Assembly: GCA_027307335.1 (NCBI GenBank)
Contig: DAHUXD010000006.1
Span: forward strand, 1-45,340
Direction: 5' to 3'
Origin: Acidobacteriota bacterium
GTDB taxonomy: Bacteria; Acidobacteriota; Thermoanaerobaculia; UBA5066; Gp7-AA6
Length of the DNA stretch: 45,340 bases
Numbering within the stretch: the stretch's first letter is position 1; each line of letters begins with the position of its first letter. The position numbers and the translations under genes are program-made. The notes under the pieces were generated by a model. That model was not told the origin of the DNA, searched no databases, and saw only the letters and a list, made by a program, of their open reading frames with translations. This document shows, in pieces, positions 1 to 7,937 of this stretch.

Positions 1-1370
<1,370 letters not shown>

Positions 1371-1421
1371 AAAGTGTTCCTCCGCGCCGCCTTGCGACGA
1401 CACGTCAGATTCGAGTGAAAT

Positions 1422-1455
1422 CCTGAGTTTTCAGGTCTGCTTTTGAGAAAAGCAG
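1422..1455 (-). other. two adjacent hairpins in the rRNA leader
   Basis: Two perfect inverted repeats lie side by side between boxA and mature 16S. One has a 5-bp stem (1422-1426 with 1431-1435). The other has an 8-bp stem, CTGCTTTT with AAAAGCAG (1437-1444 with 1448-1455), and a 3-nt loop. They would fold in the leader transcript and may take part in pre-rRNA processing. The role is inferred. Confidence 0.4.
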
Positions 1456-1480
1456 CAAAACGAATTGACGTCTGGCACGC

Positions 1481-1500
1481 TCTACTCAGTTTTCAAGGAA
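1481..1500 (-). promoter_or_regulatory. boxA-like rRNA antitermination element
   Basis: On the minus strand this reads CCTTGAAAACTGAGTAG, closely matching the boxA-type element (CTTTGAAAACTG) of bacterial rRNA leaders that recruits the NusB/NusE antitermination complex. It lies about 110-130 nt upstream of the 16S 5' end, inside the transcribed leader, which is the expected place. The function is inferred from sequence and position. Confidence 0.6.
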
Positions 1501-1587
1501 CCCCATCCCCGGACCCTTCCGCCCGAAAGACCGCGCCGTACCACCGGCGCGAAACCGAAAGAACATCCGTCTTGCGACGGACCTTCC

Positions 1588-1617
1588 AGTTTAGCGAACC
1601 ATACCGGGCTCTGTCAA
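1588..1617 (-). promoter_or_regulatory. rrn promoter P2 candidate
   Basis: The minus strand shows TTGACA (1617-1612), an 18-bp spacer and TAAACT (1593-1588). The -35 is perfect and the -10 matches 4 of 6 positions. It lies between the stronger upstream promoter and boxA, as expected for the second of two tandem rRNA promoters. Confidence 0.45.
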
Positions 1618-1707
1618 AGCGTTTCCGAGCCTCTCCCGCCTCTGTCGAGGCGGACGGCTCTCGCCGAGAATGAGCCCTTGGAAAGAACCACCCTTGCGGG
1701 GAAGCGG

Positions 1708-1736
1708 AATATAGGTCTCGCTGGCCGGCCTGTCAA
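1708..1736 (-). promoter_or_regulatory. rrn promoter P1
   Basis: The minus strand carries TTGACA (1736-1731), exactly 17 bp, then TATATT (1713-1708). This is a near-consensus sigma70 promoter in otherwise GC-rich DNA, about 330 nt upstream of mature 16S. The rest of 1371-1816 is non-coding leader and spacer; I see no gene in it. Confidence 0.7.
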
Positions 1737-1816
1737 GGGAAATCGAAGAAATCGAGAATCGCCAATGAAACCGGGCGTTTCGTCGCCATCCTCCTGCACA
1801 GGAATCGGTGCAGTTC

Positions 1817-2437
1817 TCAGCGACGAGGAAGGGTCCGAAGGACCTTCTGGATGGCCTCGGGGTACGCCCGGTGCTCCTCCGCGAGGATCCGCGCCGACAG
1901 GGTCTCCTCGGTGTCGCCGGGTAAGACCGGGACCCTCCTCTGGAGGACGACCGGGCCCGTGTCCGTGCCCTCGTCGACGAAGTGGACCGTGCAGCCGGAC
2001 TCCTGCTCCCCCGACTCCAGCGCCCTTCTCTGCACGTGGAGCCCCGGGAACTTGGGCAGAAGGGCCGGGTGGATGTTGAGGATGCGACCCCTCCATCGCG
2101 CGACGAAACCGGCCGAAAGAATCCGCATGTAGCCCGCGAGGCAGACGAGCTCGACGCCGGCCGAGTCGAGGATCTTCTCGACCTGCGCCTCGTGCTCGCT
2201 CCGGGTCAGGCCGCCGCGGGGAATCGGGAATGCCGGCAGTCCGCGCTCGGCCGCGCGGTTCAAGCCCGGCGCGTCGGCGACGTCCGAGATGACGGCGACG
2301 ATCGTGGCATCGGGGATGCGGCCGTCCGCGATCGCGTCACAGATCGCGAGGAAGTTCGATCCGCGGCCGGAGAGGAGAATGCCGAGGCGGTATCGGGAGT
2401 CCCGGCGGTCGGATTCGGCGCCGTCGCCGGCGCTCAT
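1817..2437 (-). CDS. purN: phosphoribosylglycinamide formyltransferase PurN
   Basis: A 206-aa GAR transformylase that moves a formyl group from 10-formyl-THF to GAR in step 3 of de novo IMP synthesis. After a short polar extension come the phosphate-binding LLSGRGSNF (residues 21-29), the catalytic NIHPALLP (Asn121, His123) and DEGTDTGPV with Asp159, matching E. coli Asn106/His108/Asp144. The length is normal for the family. The ATG overlaps the purM stop as ATGA, so the start is set by translational coupling; the same frame stays open upstream through purM, but that part has no PurN homology. It is cytosolic and co-transcribed with purM. Confidence 0.95.
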   Translation of the reverse strand: MSAGDGAESDRRDSRYRLGILLSGRGSNFLAICDAIADGRIPDATIVAVISDVADAPGLNRAAERGLPAFPIPRGGLTRSEHEAQVEKILDSAGVELVCLAGYMRILSAGFVARWRGRILNIHPALLPKFPGLHVQRRALESGEQESGCTVHFVDEGTDTGPVVLQRRVPVLPGDTEETLSARILAEEHRAYPEAIQKVLRTLPRR

Positions 2438-3489
2438 CGCCCGGCCGGTTCGGGCTCGACCACGACGCGGCGCGATCCGCCGCTCTTCACGTTCCCGATC
2501 GCGAACCAGCGCTGCCCGGCGTCCTTCCAGGTCTGAACGACGCGGGCGAGGTCCGCCGGCGCGACGAAGACGACCATGCCGATCCCCATGTTGAAGACCC
2601 GGTGCATCTCCTCGAAGGAGACCGCGCCCTCGCGGGCGATGACCTCGAAGACGGGAGGCACGGTCCACGCGCCCGACCGGATCGTCACATCCAGATTCTC
2701 CGGAAGCACGCGCGGGATGTTGTCGTAAAAGCCGCCGCCCGTCAGGTGGGCCATGCCGTGCACGAGGTCGGCGTCGAGGAGCGGCTCCATCGCGCGCAGG
2801 TACGAGAGATGGGGATCGAGAAGCACGTCGCCGACGCTGCGGTCGTTGAGCTCCTTCAGGCGGTCCCCCGGCGTCTTCCCCATCGTGTCGAAGAAGACCT
2901 TGCGGGCGAGCGTGTAGCCGTTGGTCTGGAGCCCGACCGACGGGAGGCCGAGCGCGACGTCGCCGGCGGCGATGCGCGACCCATCCAGGATCTTCGCGCG
3001 GTCCACGACGCCCACGATCGTGCCGGCCACGTCGTATTCGCCGGAGGCGTAGAAGCCCGGCATCTCCGCCGTCTCGCCGCCGAGAAGCGCCGTGCCGTTC
3101 TCGCGACAGGCGCGGGCGATTCCCGCGATCACACCCTCGACCACGCCGGGTTCGACCTTGCCGGTCGCGATGTAGTCGAGAAAGAAGAGCGGCCGCGCGC
3201 CCTGGACGAGGATGTCGTTGACGCAGTGATTGACGAGATCGGCGCCGCACGTATCGTGGCGGCCCATCGTGATCGCGATCTTCAGCTTGGTGCCGACGCC
3301 GTCGGTCGAGCCGACCAGGACGGGTTCGCGATACGCGGAGAAGTCCGGCCGGAAGAGCCCGCCGAAGCCGCCGACGTCGCCGAGGACCCCGGGCGTGAAG
3401 GTCGAGCGGATCGCCGCCTTCGCGCGCGCGAGTGCCGCGGCTTTGGCGTCGATGTCGACGCCGGCGTCGGCGTAACGGGACTTTTCCAA
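2434..3489 (-). CDS. purM: phosphoribosylformylglycinamidine cyclo-ligase PurM
   Basis: AIR synthetase (351 aa), which closes FGAM to AIR with ATP in purine synthesis. It has the PurM/PurL fold signatures: GSTDGVGTKLKIA near residue 60, an NDI segment (HCVNDILVQGA), and GGETAEMPGFY. The start is a TTG at 3489; no ATG or GTG gives the conserved MEKSRYADAGVDID beginning. A TAGACT box ends 8 nt upstream of this TTG, so the mRNA may be nearly leaderless. It leads a two-gene operon with purN (4-bp overlap) and is divergent from the methyltransferase gene at 3584. Confidence 0.96.
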   Translation of the reverse strand: MEKSRYADAGVDIDAKAAALARAKAAIRSTFTPGVLGDVGGFGGLFRPDFSAYREPVLVGSTDGVGTKLKIAITMGRHDTCGADLVNHCVNDILVQGARPLFFLDYIATGKVEPGVVEGVIAGIARACRENGTALLGGETAEMPGFYASGEYDVAGTIVGVVDRAKILDGSRIAAGDVALGLPSVGLQTNGYTLARKVFFDTMGKTPGDRLKELNDRSVGDVLLDPHLSYLRAMEPLLDADLVHGMAHLTGGGFYDNIPRVLPENLDVTIRSGAWTVPPVFEVIAREGAVSFEEMHRVFNMGIGMVVFVAPADLARVVQTWKDAGQRWFAIGNVKSGGSRRVVVEPEPAGR

Positions 3490-3497
3490 CGCGACGC

Positions 3498-3503
3498 AGT
3501 CTA
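3498..3503 (-). promoter_or_regulatory. TAGACT -10-like box before purM
   Basis: TAGACT on the minus strand ends 8 nt before the TTG of purM, with no Shine-Dalgarno in between. The same hexamer sits at a similar distance before two other genes (3571-3576 and 19288-19293). I read it as a -10 element giving a leaderless or nearly leaderless transcript. No good -35 is visible. Confidence 0.4.
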
Positions 3504-3570
3504 CCTCGGCGCTCTCCCGGCGAACGACGCGCGGGAGCCGGATCCGCGGCGGTCACGATCCGACCGTGTG

Positions 3571-3576
3571 TAGACT
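3571..3576 (+). promoter_or_regulatory. TAGACT -10-like box before methyltransferase
   Basis: TGTAGACT ends 7 nt before the ATG at 3584. At normal -10 to start-site spacing, transcription would begin at or next to the start codon. It is divergent from the matching box of purM. Confidence 0.4.
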
Positions 3577-3583
3577 GGGGAGA

Positions 3584-4375
3584 ATGCTGCGTTCAGCCGC
3601 CGGCTGGATCAGGCGGCGCCTCGAGCTGCCCGAGGTGCGCGGCATCGATCACGACTCTCCGGAACTCATCGGCATCCATCGGCGGGTGATCCAGCGGAAA
3701 CCTTTCCTGAGAGCCATCTACCGAGAGCACTATCGAGAGCTGGCGGCGTGCCTTCGAGGAGTTCCCGACGGGCCGATCGTCGAGCTGGGGTCCGGCGGCG
3801 GATTTCTCAAGGAGTTTCTTCCCGGGGCGATCACGACGGACGTCGAGCCGGCGGACCACATCGACAGGGTCATGACGGCCGAGCGGCTCGATTTTCCGGA
3901 CGGCTCCGTCGCGGCCGTGGTGATGCTCAACGTCTTCCACCATCTGCCCGACCCGCGCCGCTTCCTGCGCGAAGCCTCCCGCGTCTTGCGGCCCGGCGGG
4001 CGCATCGCCCTCATCGAGCCCGCTCACACATGGCTCTGGAAGCGGCTCTACGTGCTCTTCTCCTCCGAGCCGTACGACGAGAACGCTCCGGACTGGGGGT
4101 TCCAGCCCCTCGGCCGCTTCTCGGGAGCCAACGTCCCCCAGGCCTGGATCGTCTTCGAACGGGACCGAGCCCGGTTCGAGCGGGAGTTCCCCGACCTGCC
4201 CGTCCGGAAGGTCAGGCATCACTCGGCCTTCCTCTACGCTCTCTCCGGCGGGATCTGGTTCCGGGGGATCGTCCCGTCCTGGTCCTTCCCGCTCTTCCTG
4301 GGGCTCGAGCGCGTCCTGACGCCGGCGATGGGCCTGCTGGCCGGCCAGACGACGATCTGTCTCGAGAAGCGGTGA
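3584..4375 (+). CDS. class I SAM-dependent methyltransferase
   Basis: A 263-aa Methyltransf_11-type enzyme. Motif I is VELGSGGGFL (about residues 67-76), followed by an acidic motif II (TTDVEP), motif III around VVMLNVFHHL and motif IV VLRPGGRIALIEP. The C-terminal part (FSSEPYDENAPDWG onward) is an extra substrate domain. The substrate is unknown; the neighbouring glycosyltransferases suggest a glycan or lipid-linked sugar. ATG 3584 is chosen because it begins the conserved part and follows a TAGACT box and GGGGAGA; a GTG at 3566 is possible. The gene contains almost no TTA, CTA or TCA codons, which leaves the opposite strand open in codon register (see the membrane protein at 3593-6109). 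Confidence 0.88.
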   Translation: MLRSAAGWIRRRLELPEVRGIDHDSPELIGIHRRVIQRKPFLRAIYREHYRELAACLRGVPDGPIVELGSGGGFLKEFLPGAITTDVEPADHIDRVMTAERLDFPDGSVAAVVMLNVFHHLPDPRRFLREASRVLRPGGRIALIEPAHTWLWKRLYVLFSSEPYDENAPDWGFQPLGRFSGANVPQAWIVFERDRARFEREFPDLPVRKVRHHSAFLYALSGGIWFRGIVPSWSFPLFLGLERVLTPAMGLLAGQTTICLEKR

Positions 4376-6109
4376 CCTGCGGCGCAGGACTTTCGCCGAC
4401 GGGGCGACGACGACCGGCTCATAGTTGCGGAGAATCCAATCGGAGAGGCGTCGGCCGAAACCCTGGCCGAAGGGCTTGACGTGAAACTCGTCCGTCGCGC
4501 GCTCGAAGAGAACGACGGCGTCCGGCGGTTCTCGTTCGAATCGGTCGATCAACACGTCCTCCGCGTGAGCGTCGAGCCAGCCGGGCATGTGAATGAGGTA
4601 GGGCGACGCATCGCGGACGCCGAAGAGGACGTCGAGAGCGCTGGTTTCGGGGAGAAACAGCACTCGCTCTCCCGGGCGCAGCTCCCGGCCGATCCGGGCA
4701 TACGAGGCCGCCGCGCGGGGCTGCGCCCAGACCCGGCCTCGCGGCGTCTCGACGGCGACCCGGGCGGCGTCCCCGAGGCTCGATATTCCGCTGGCCGCCC
4801 AGTACCACGCGAGCGGCAGCACGAGCATCCCCCAGGCGAGCCGCGCGCGCGCGGCGGAGAGCGAGCCGCCCGGAAGGAAACCGGGCACGAAGCAGAAAAG
4901 AAAGAAAGCCCACGTCAGCGTCGCAGCGAAATGGGCCACGCCCGTGAAGTGGCTGGCCACGTCCTGGGAAAAGGCCGTGCGGGCTGCGACGAGCCCGGCA
5001 AAGAGACCGAAGCCCAGGAAGAACTCCCGGTGGGGCCGCCGCCGATCGAACAGAGCGATCGCCGCCACGACGAGGGCCACGGTCATGGAGAGCCCGATCG
5101 GCCGAACCTGGGGCAGCGGGCTGCGCCCCGAGATCAGGTCGGCCGCGAACAGGAGAACGAGCAGCCCGACCGATGGCCACCACCGGCCGGACCCTCGGCC
5201 CTTCGCGAGGAGCAGGCCGATGAGCGAGACCAGCACGATCAACTTCAACATCTCGCGCAGGCTCGCGAGGACGCCCTGCGACCAGTCGATGGCCGTCACG
5301 GCGGCGACGTCTCGAAAGAGGGCCAGCCACTCGGCCGGGACGACGCCGACGGGCCAGAGGTGGCTCTCGCGGGCGAGAGAATCGACGGACGCGCCGCTGC
5401 CGATGGCCGCGGCGACGCCCAGGCAACCCACGGCCAGGAAGCCGAGCACACACCGGATGACCCAGCCGGCAGCCCTCCTTGGTCCGGTCAGGATCGGCGC
5501 GCAGAGGCCGGCCAGAGCCGCCACCCCGATCTCCTGCTTGGCGCAGAACGCCAGGCCCGCCAGCGCTCCGGCACCGTACGCGGGCCAGCCGCCGACCGTC
5601 CCCGCCCGCAGCACGAGAAAGGCGGCCACCGAGAAGACGACGGCGTGCACGGCGGCCGGGCAATACGAAAGGACCATGCGGCCCGGTCCGGGGGCAAAGA
5701 TCGACAGGCCGAGGAGAAGGCCGACCAGCCCGAAGCGCTCGAGGACCGTGAGAAAGCCGCGGCTCAGCTCGAGCAGCAGGAGCCCGGCCAGGATCGCCGG
5801 GATCCAGCCAGCGAGCAGATACCACAGCGCGGAGTACCCGAAGGGGCGGCCGGTCCAGGAGAGCAGGTACGGCGACAGAGGTCCGTACTGGAGGTAGGCG
5901 TCGCGGTAGTACCGTTCCCCCTGCGCCAGGCGCCAGCTGAGAGACCACCAGATCCCCGGATCGCCGCTGGGGTCGAGCCAGCGGCCGCGCGCCCAGAGCC
6001 CGGCGGCCGTCGTGACGGCCAGGAAGAGAACCTCCGGGGCTCTGAGCCGGAGCCATGCGGGCGCTGCCTCAGCTGCCTCAGCAGACGGCTCTCTCGTCGC
6101 AGGATTCAC
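3593..6109 (-). CDS. polytopic membrane glycosyltransferase-like protein, no stop at its normal end
   Basis: A multi-spanning membrane protein with about a dozen hydrophobic segments, an early loop motif (GERYYRDAYLQYGPLSPYL) and a C-terminal soluble domain ending WILRNYEPVVVAP...RRR. This matches the tandem proteins at 7938-9668 and 9665-11383 (GRxLYRDVVYWFGP; WIxRxY...RRR) and recalls GT39/ArnT-like GT-C enzymes. The homologous part ends near residue 578 (about base 4376). There the codon is TCA, exactly opposite the TGA of the convergent methyltransferase, and the frame stays open to 3593. As sequenced, the product would be 838 aa with a 260-residue antisense tail. The start is GTG 6109; TTG 6118, overlapping the upstream stop as TTGA, is the alternative. 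It is the last gene of the GT2-methyltransferase operon. Confidence 0.7.
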   Translation of the reverse strand: MNPATREPSAEAAEAAPAWLRLRAPEVLFLAVTTAAGLWARGRWLDPSGDPGIWWSLSWRLAQGERYYRDAYLQYGPLSPYLLSWTGRPFGYSALWYLLAGWIPAILAGLLLLELSRGFLTVLERFGLVGLLLGLSIFAPGPGRMVLSYCPAAVHAVVFSVAAFLVLRAGTVGGWPAYGAGALAGLAFCAKQEIGVAALAGLCAPILTGPRRAAGWVIRCVLGFLAVGCLGVAAAIGSGASVDSLARESHLWPVGVVPAEWLALFRDVAAVTAIDWSQGVLASLREMLKLIVLVSLIGLLLAKGRGSGRWWPSVGLLVLLFAADLISGRSPLPQVRPIGLSMTVALVVAAIALFDRRRPHREFFLGFGLFAGLVAARTAFSQDVASHFTGVAHFAATLTWAFFLFCFVPGFLPGGSLSAARARLAWGMLVLPLAWYWAASGISSLGDAARVAVETPRGRVWAQPRAAASYARIGRELRPGERVLFLPETSALDVLFGVRDASPYLIHMPGWLDAHAEDVLIDRFEREPPDAVVLFERATDEFHVKPFGQGFGRRLSDWILRNYEPVVVAPSAKVLRRRSPLLETDRRLAGQQAHRRRQDALEPQEEREGPGRDDPPEPDPAGESVEEGRVMPDLPDGQVGELPLEPGSVPFEDDPGLGDVGSREAAEGLEPPVRSVLVVRLGGEEHVEPLPEPCVSGLDEGDAPAGPQDAGGFAQEAARVGQMVEDVEHHHGRDGAVRKIEPLGRHDPVDVVRRLDVRRDRPGKKLLEKSAAGPQLDDRPVGNSSKARRQLSIVLSVDGSQERFPLDHPPMDADEFRRVVIDAAHLGQLEAPPDPAGG

Positions 6110-6114
6110 ACCGA

Positions 6115-6840
6115 TCAAGAGCGCGCCCCGGCGACGGCCAGCAGGGAGCAGCCGAAGGGCAGCGACCGGTGGCAGAGGGTCCGCTGCTCGAGCCTCGAAA
6201 GGCGATAGAAGGTCGCGTTGAGCCACGGGGAGGGAATTCGCGGCACTTCCGGCACGACGGGCAGGAACGCCTCCTTGACATGCTGCACGAGCTTCAAGGG
6301 ATACATCCACTGGTAGAAGTAGCGCGCCCGCCGGACTTCTCCGCCGGCTTCCCGCACGAGGGCGCCGAGGCCCTTCCTCGTGTAACGCGTGTAGTGGTGA
6401 TTGAGAACGTCGTGGCTCGTCCAGAGGACCCGGAAGGCCGGGACCGTGATCAGGAGGGTCCCCCCGGGAGAGAGGAGCCGGATCGCCCGTCGGAGCCTGC
6501 TCGCCGGATCCGAAAAATGCTCGAGCACGTCGAGCATCAGGACCAGATCGTACCGCTTGCCCGGCTGGAAACTCTCGTCGAACGGGCCGACCCGGATCCG
6601 ATGCGCCCATCGGCCGTCCGGGGCGAGACTCTCCGCGTCCATTTCGATCCCCTCGACTTCGCCCAGCTGCGAGAGCTTCTCGAAGAAGAGCCCGTCGCCG
6701 CACCCGACATCCAGAATGGCTCCCCAGCCGCCGCCAGGCCGGATCTCTTCCAGCGTCGAGAGAATCAGGTCCTCCCGGGCCCGCCACCACCAGTGCTTCT
6801 CATAGAGCTCGCGGTAGCTCCGCGCGTAGAGCGGATTCAC
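6115..6840 (-). CDS. class I SAM-dependent methyltransferase (glycan-cluster type)
   Basis: A 241-aa methyltransferase of the Methyltransf_23 type. It opens with YRELYEKHWWWRAREDLI, common in methyltransferases of polysaccharide loci. Motif I is ILDVGCGDGLFF (about 42-53), the acidic strand end EGIEMD follows, then LVLMLDVLEHF and LLSPGGTLLITVPAF. The C-terminus has a hydrophobic stretch (LPFGCSLLAVAGA) that may sit at the membrane. GTG 6840 lies 7 bp after the GT2 stop, and its own stop overlaps the next gene's possible start (TTGA), so it is the middle gene of a three-gene operon. The substrate is unknown; lipid-linked sugar or quinone-like acceptors are possible. Confidence 0.88.
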   Translation of the reverse strand: MNPLYARSYRELYEKHWWWRAREDLILSTLEEIRPGGGWGAILDVGCGDGLFFEKLSQLGEVEGIEMDAESLAPDGRWAHRIRVGPFDESFQPGKRYDLVLMLDVLEHFSDPASRLRRAIRLLSPGGTLLITVPAFRVLWTSHDVLNHHYTRYTRKGLGALVREAGGEVRRARYFYQWMYPLKLVQHVKEAFLPVVPEVPRIPSPWLNATFYRLSRLEQRTLCHRSLPFGCSLLAVAGARS

Positions 6841-6847
6841 CGTGGTG

Positions 6848-7795
6848 TTAGTCGGGCTCTTTCGACGTGACGATGCGGCCGATGACGTAGAGAGGCCGAC
6901 CTTTCGTCTCCTCGTAGACCCGTCCGAGGTATTCGCCGATGATGCCGAGGATCAGGAGCTGGACGCCGGACAACAGCGCGATGATCACGATGATCGCCGT
7001 GAATCCGGTGGGGGACTTGCCGAGGATCAGCTTGACGTACACCGAGTAGCCCGCATAGAGAAGGGCGACCACGATCGTGACCAGACCGAGCCAGGAGGCC
7101 GCCCGCAGAGGCGCCATGGAGAACGCAAAGATGCCGTCGAACGCCAGACGGAACAACTTGACGGGCCCGTACTTCGACTCGCCCGCCGCGCGCCCGGATC
7201 GCTCGACGGCGATGCCCGTCTGCCGAAACCCGACCCACGTCCGCAGGCCGCGCAGGTACCGATGGTGCTCCGGGATGGCGCGAAGCTTCTCGACGACCCG
7301 GCGCGAGAGGAGAGCGAAATCTCCCGAGTCGAGCGGGAGGCGCACATTGGAAACCGCGGCGATCAAACGGTAGAAGAGGAAGTAGCAGAGCCGGAGCAGC
7401 CAACCCTCCTTCCGCTTGACCCGCCGCGAATAGACGACGTCGAAGCCCTTGCGCTGCTCCTCCACGAGGCGGGGGATCTCCTCGGGCGGATCCTGGAGAT
7501 CGCCATCCATGACGACGACGAGATCCCCGGACACGTGGTCGAGGGCCGCCGACAGGGCCGCCTGATGGCCGAAGTTCCGGGAAAGGGCGATCGCGACGAT
7601 CCGGGGGTCCTCGCGCGCCGCCTCCGAGAGCAGCTCGAAGGTCCGGTCTGAGCTGCCGTCGTCCACGAAGACGATCTCGTGCGGACCTCCCGGCATCGCG
7701 TCGAGCACGCTCCGGAGCCGGCGCAGTAGCTCCGGAATCCCCCGTTCTTCGTTGAACAGAGGTATGGCGACCGACAGGCGCGGATCCCCGCTCAC
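6848..7795 (-). CDS. GT2 polyprenyl-phosphate glycosyltransferase (DPM1/GtrB-like)
   Basis: A 315-aa family 2 glycosyltransferase. The GT-A domain shows SVAIPLFNEE (8-17), IVFVDDGSSDRTF (about 41-53), LSRNFGHQAAL and DGDLQDPPE (the metal-binding DxD region). Two C-terminal transmembrane helices follow (about 231-255 and 265-290), then a short cytosolic GEYLGRVYEETKGRPLY tail. This is the layout of GtrB/ArnC/dolichol-phosphate-mannose synthase-like enzymes that charge undecaprenyl phosphate with a sugar for GT-C transferases. A GT-C-like partner lies two genes downstream. GTG 7795 has AGGGGAG about 8 nt upstream and overlaps the stop of a gene remnant as TAGTG. Confidence 0.92.
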   Translation of the reverse strand: MSGDPRLSVAIPLFNEERGIPELLRRLRSVLDAMPGGPHEIVFVDDGSSDRTFELLSEAAREDPRIVAIALSRNFGHQAALSAALDHVSGDLVVVMDGDLQDPPEEIPRLVEEQRKGFDVVYSRRVKRKEGWLLRLCYFLFYRLIAAVSNVRLPLDSGDFALLSRRVVEKLRAIPEHHRYLRGLRTWVGFRQTGIAVERSGRAAGESKYGPVKLFRLAFDGIFAFSMAPLRAASWLGLVTIVVALLYAGYSVYVKLILGKSPTGFTAIIVIIALLSGVQLLILGIIGEYLGRVYEETKGRPLYVIGRIVTSKEPD

Positions 7796-7913
7796 TACGA
7801 ACTCCCCTCGAAATACACCATGAACCAGAGGGTCAGCCCGAGAGGGAAAGGCCCACGTCGCCTCCGCCCCCGATGACGCACACGCTTCGCGGGAAGGACG
7901 AACCGGTGCTCAT
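7795..7913 (-). pseudogene. deletion scar: nucleotide-sugar dehydrogenase 5' end joined to membrane-protein 3' end
   Basis: From ATG 7913 a 26-codon frame reads MSTGSSFPRSVCVIGGGG then DVGLSLSG and stops at 7833. The VCVIGGGGxVGL part is the Rossmann GxGxxG start of UDP-sugar dehydrogenases of the WecC family, usually GGHVGLPLA. In another frame, the following bases give PLGLTLWFMVYFEGSS and a TAG that overlaps the GT2 start as TAGTG, like the coupled end of a real upstream membrane-protein gene. The simplest reading is that an internal deletion removed most of two genes and left their outer ends. This fills most of the gap before the GT2 gene. Confidence 0.5.
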
Positions 7914-7937
7914 GCGTTCAGTGTACGGCAAGCGACC

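Noticed and set aside
1614-2096. Open frames of 160-200 codons on both strands over the rRNA leader and the purN 3' end
   Set aside because: Low-complexity Arg/Pro/Gly composition, overlap of the rRNA promoters and the clear purN frame; they are GC-driven shadows.
4481-6208. 575-codon plus-strand frame opposite the membrane-protein gene
   Set aside because: Asp/Glu/Arg/Gln-rich with no recognisable domain; it is antisense to hydrophobic helices, the usual shadow pattern.
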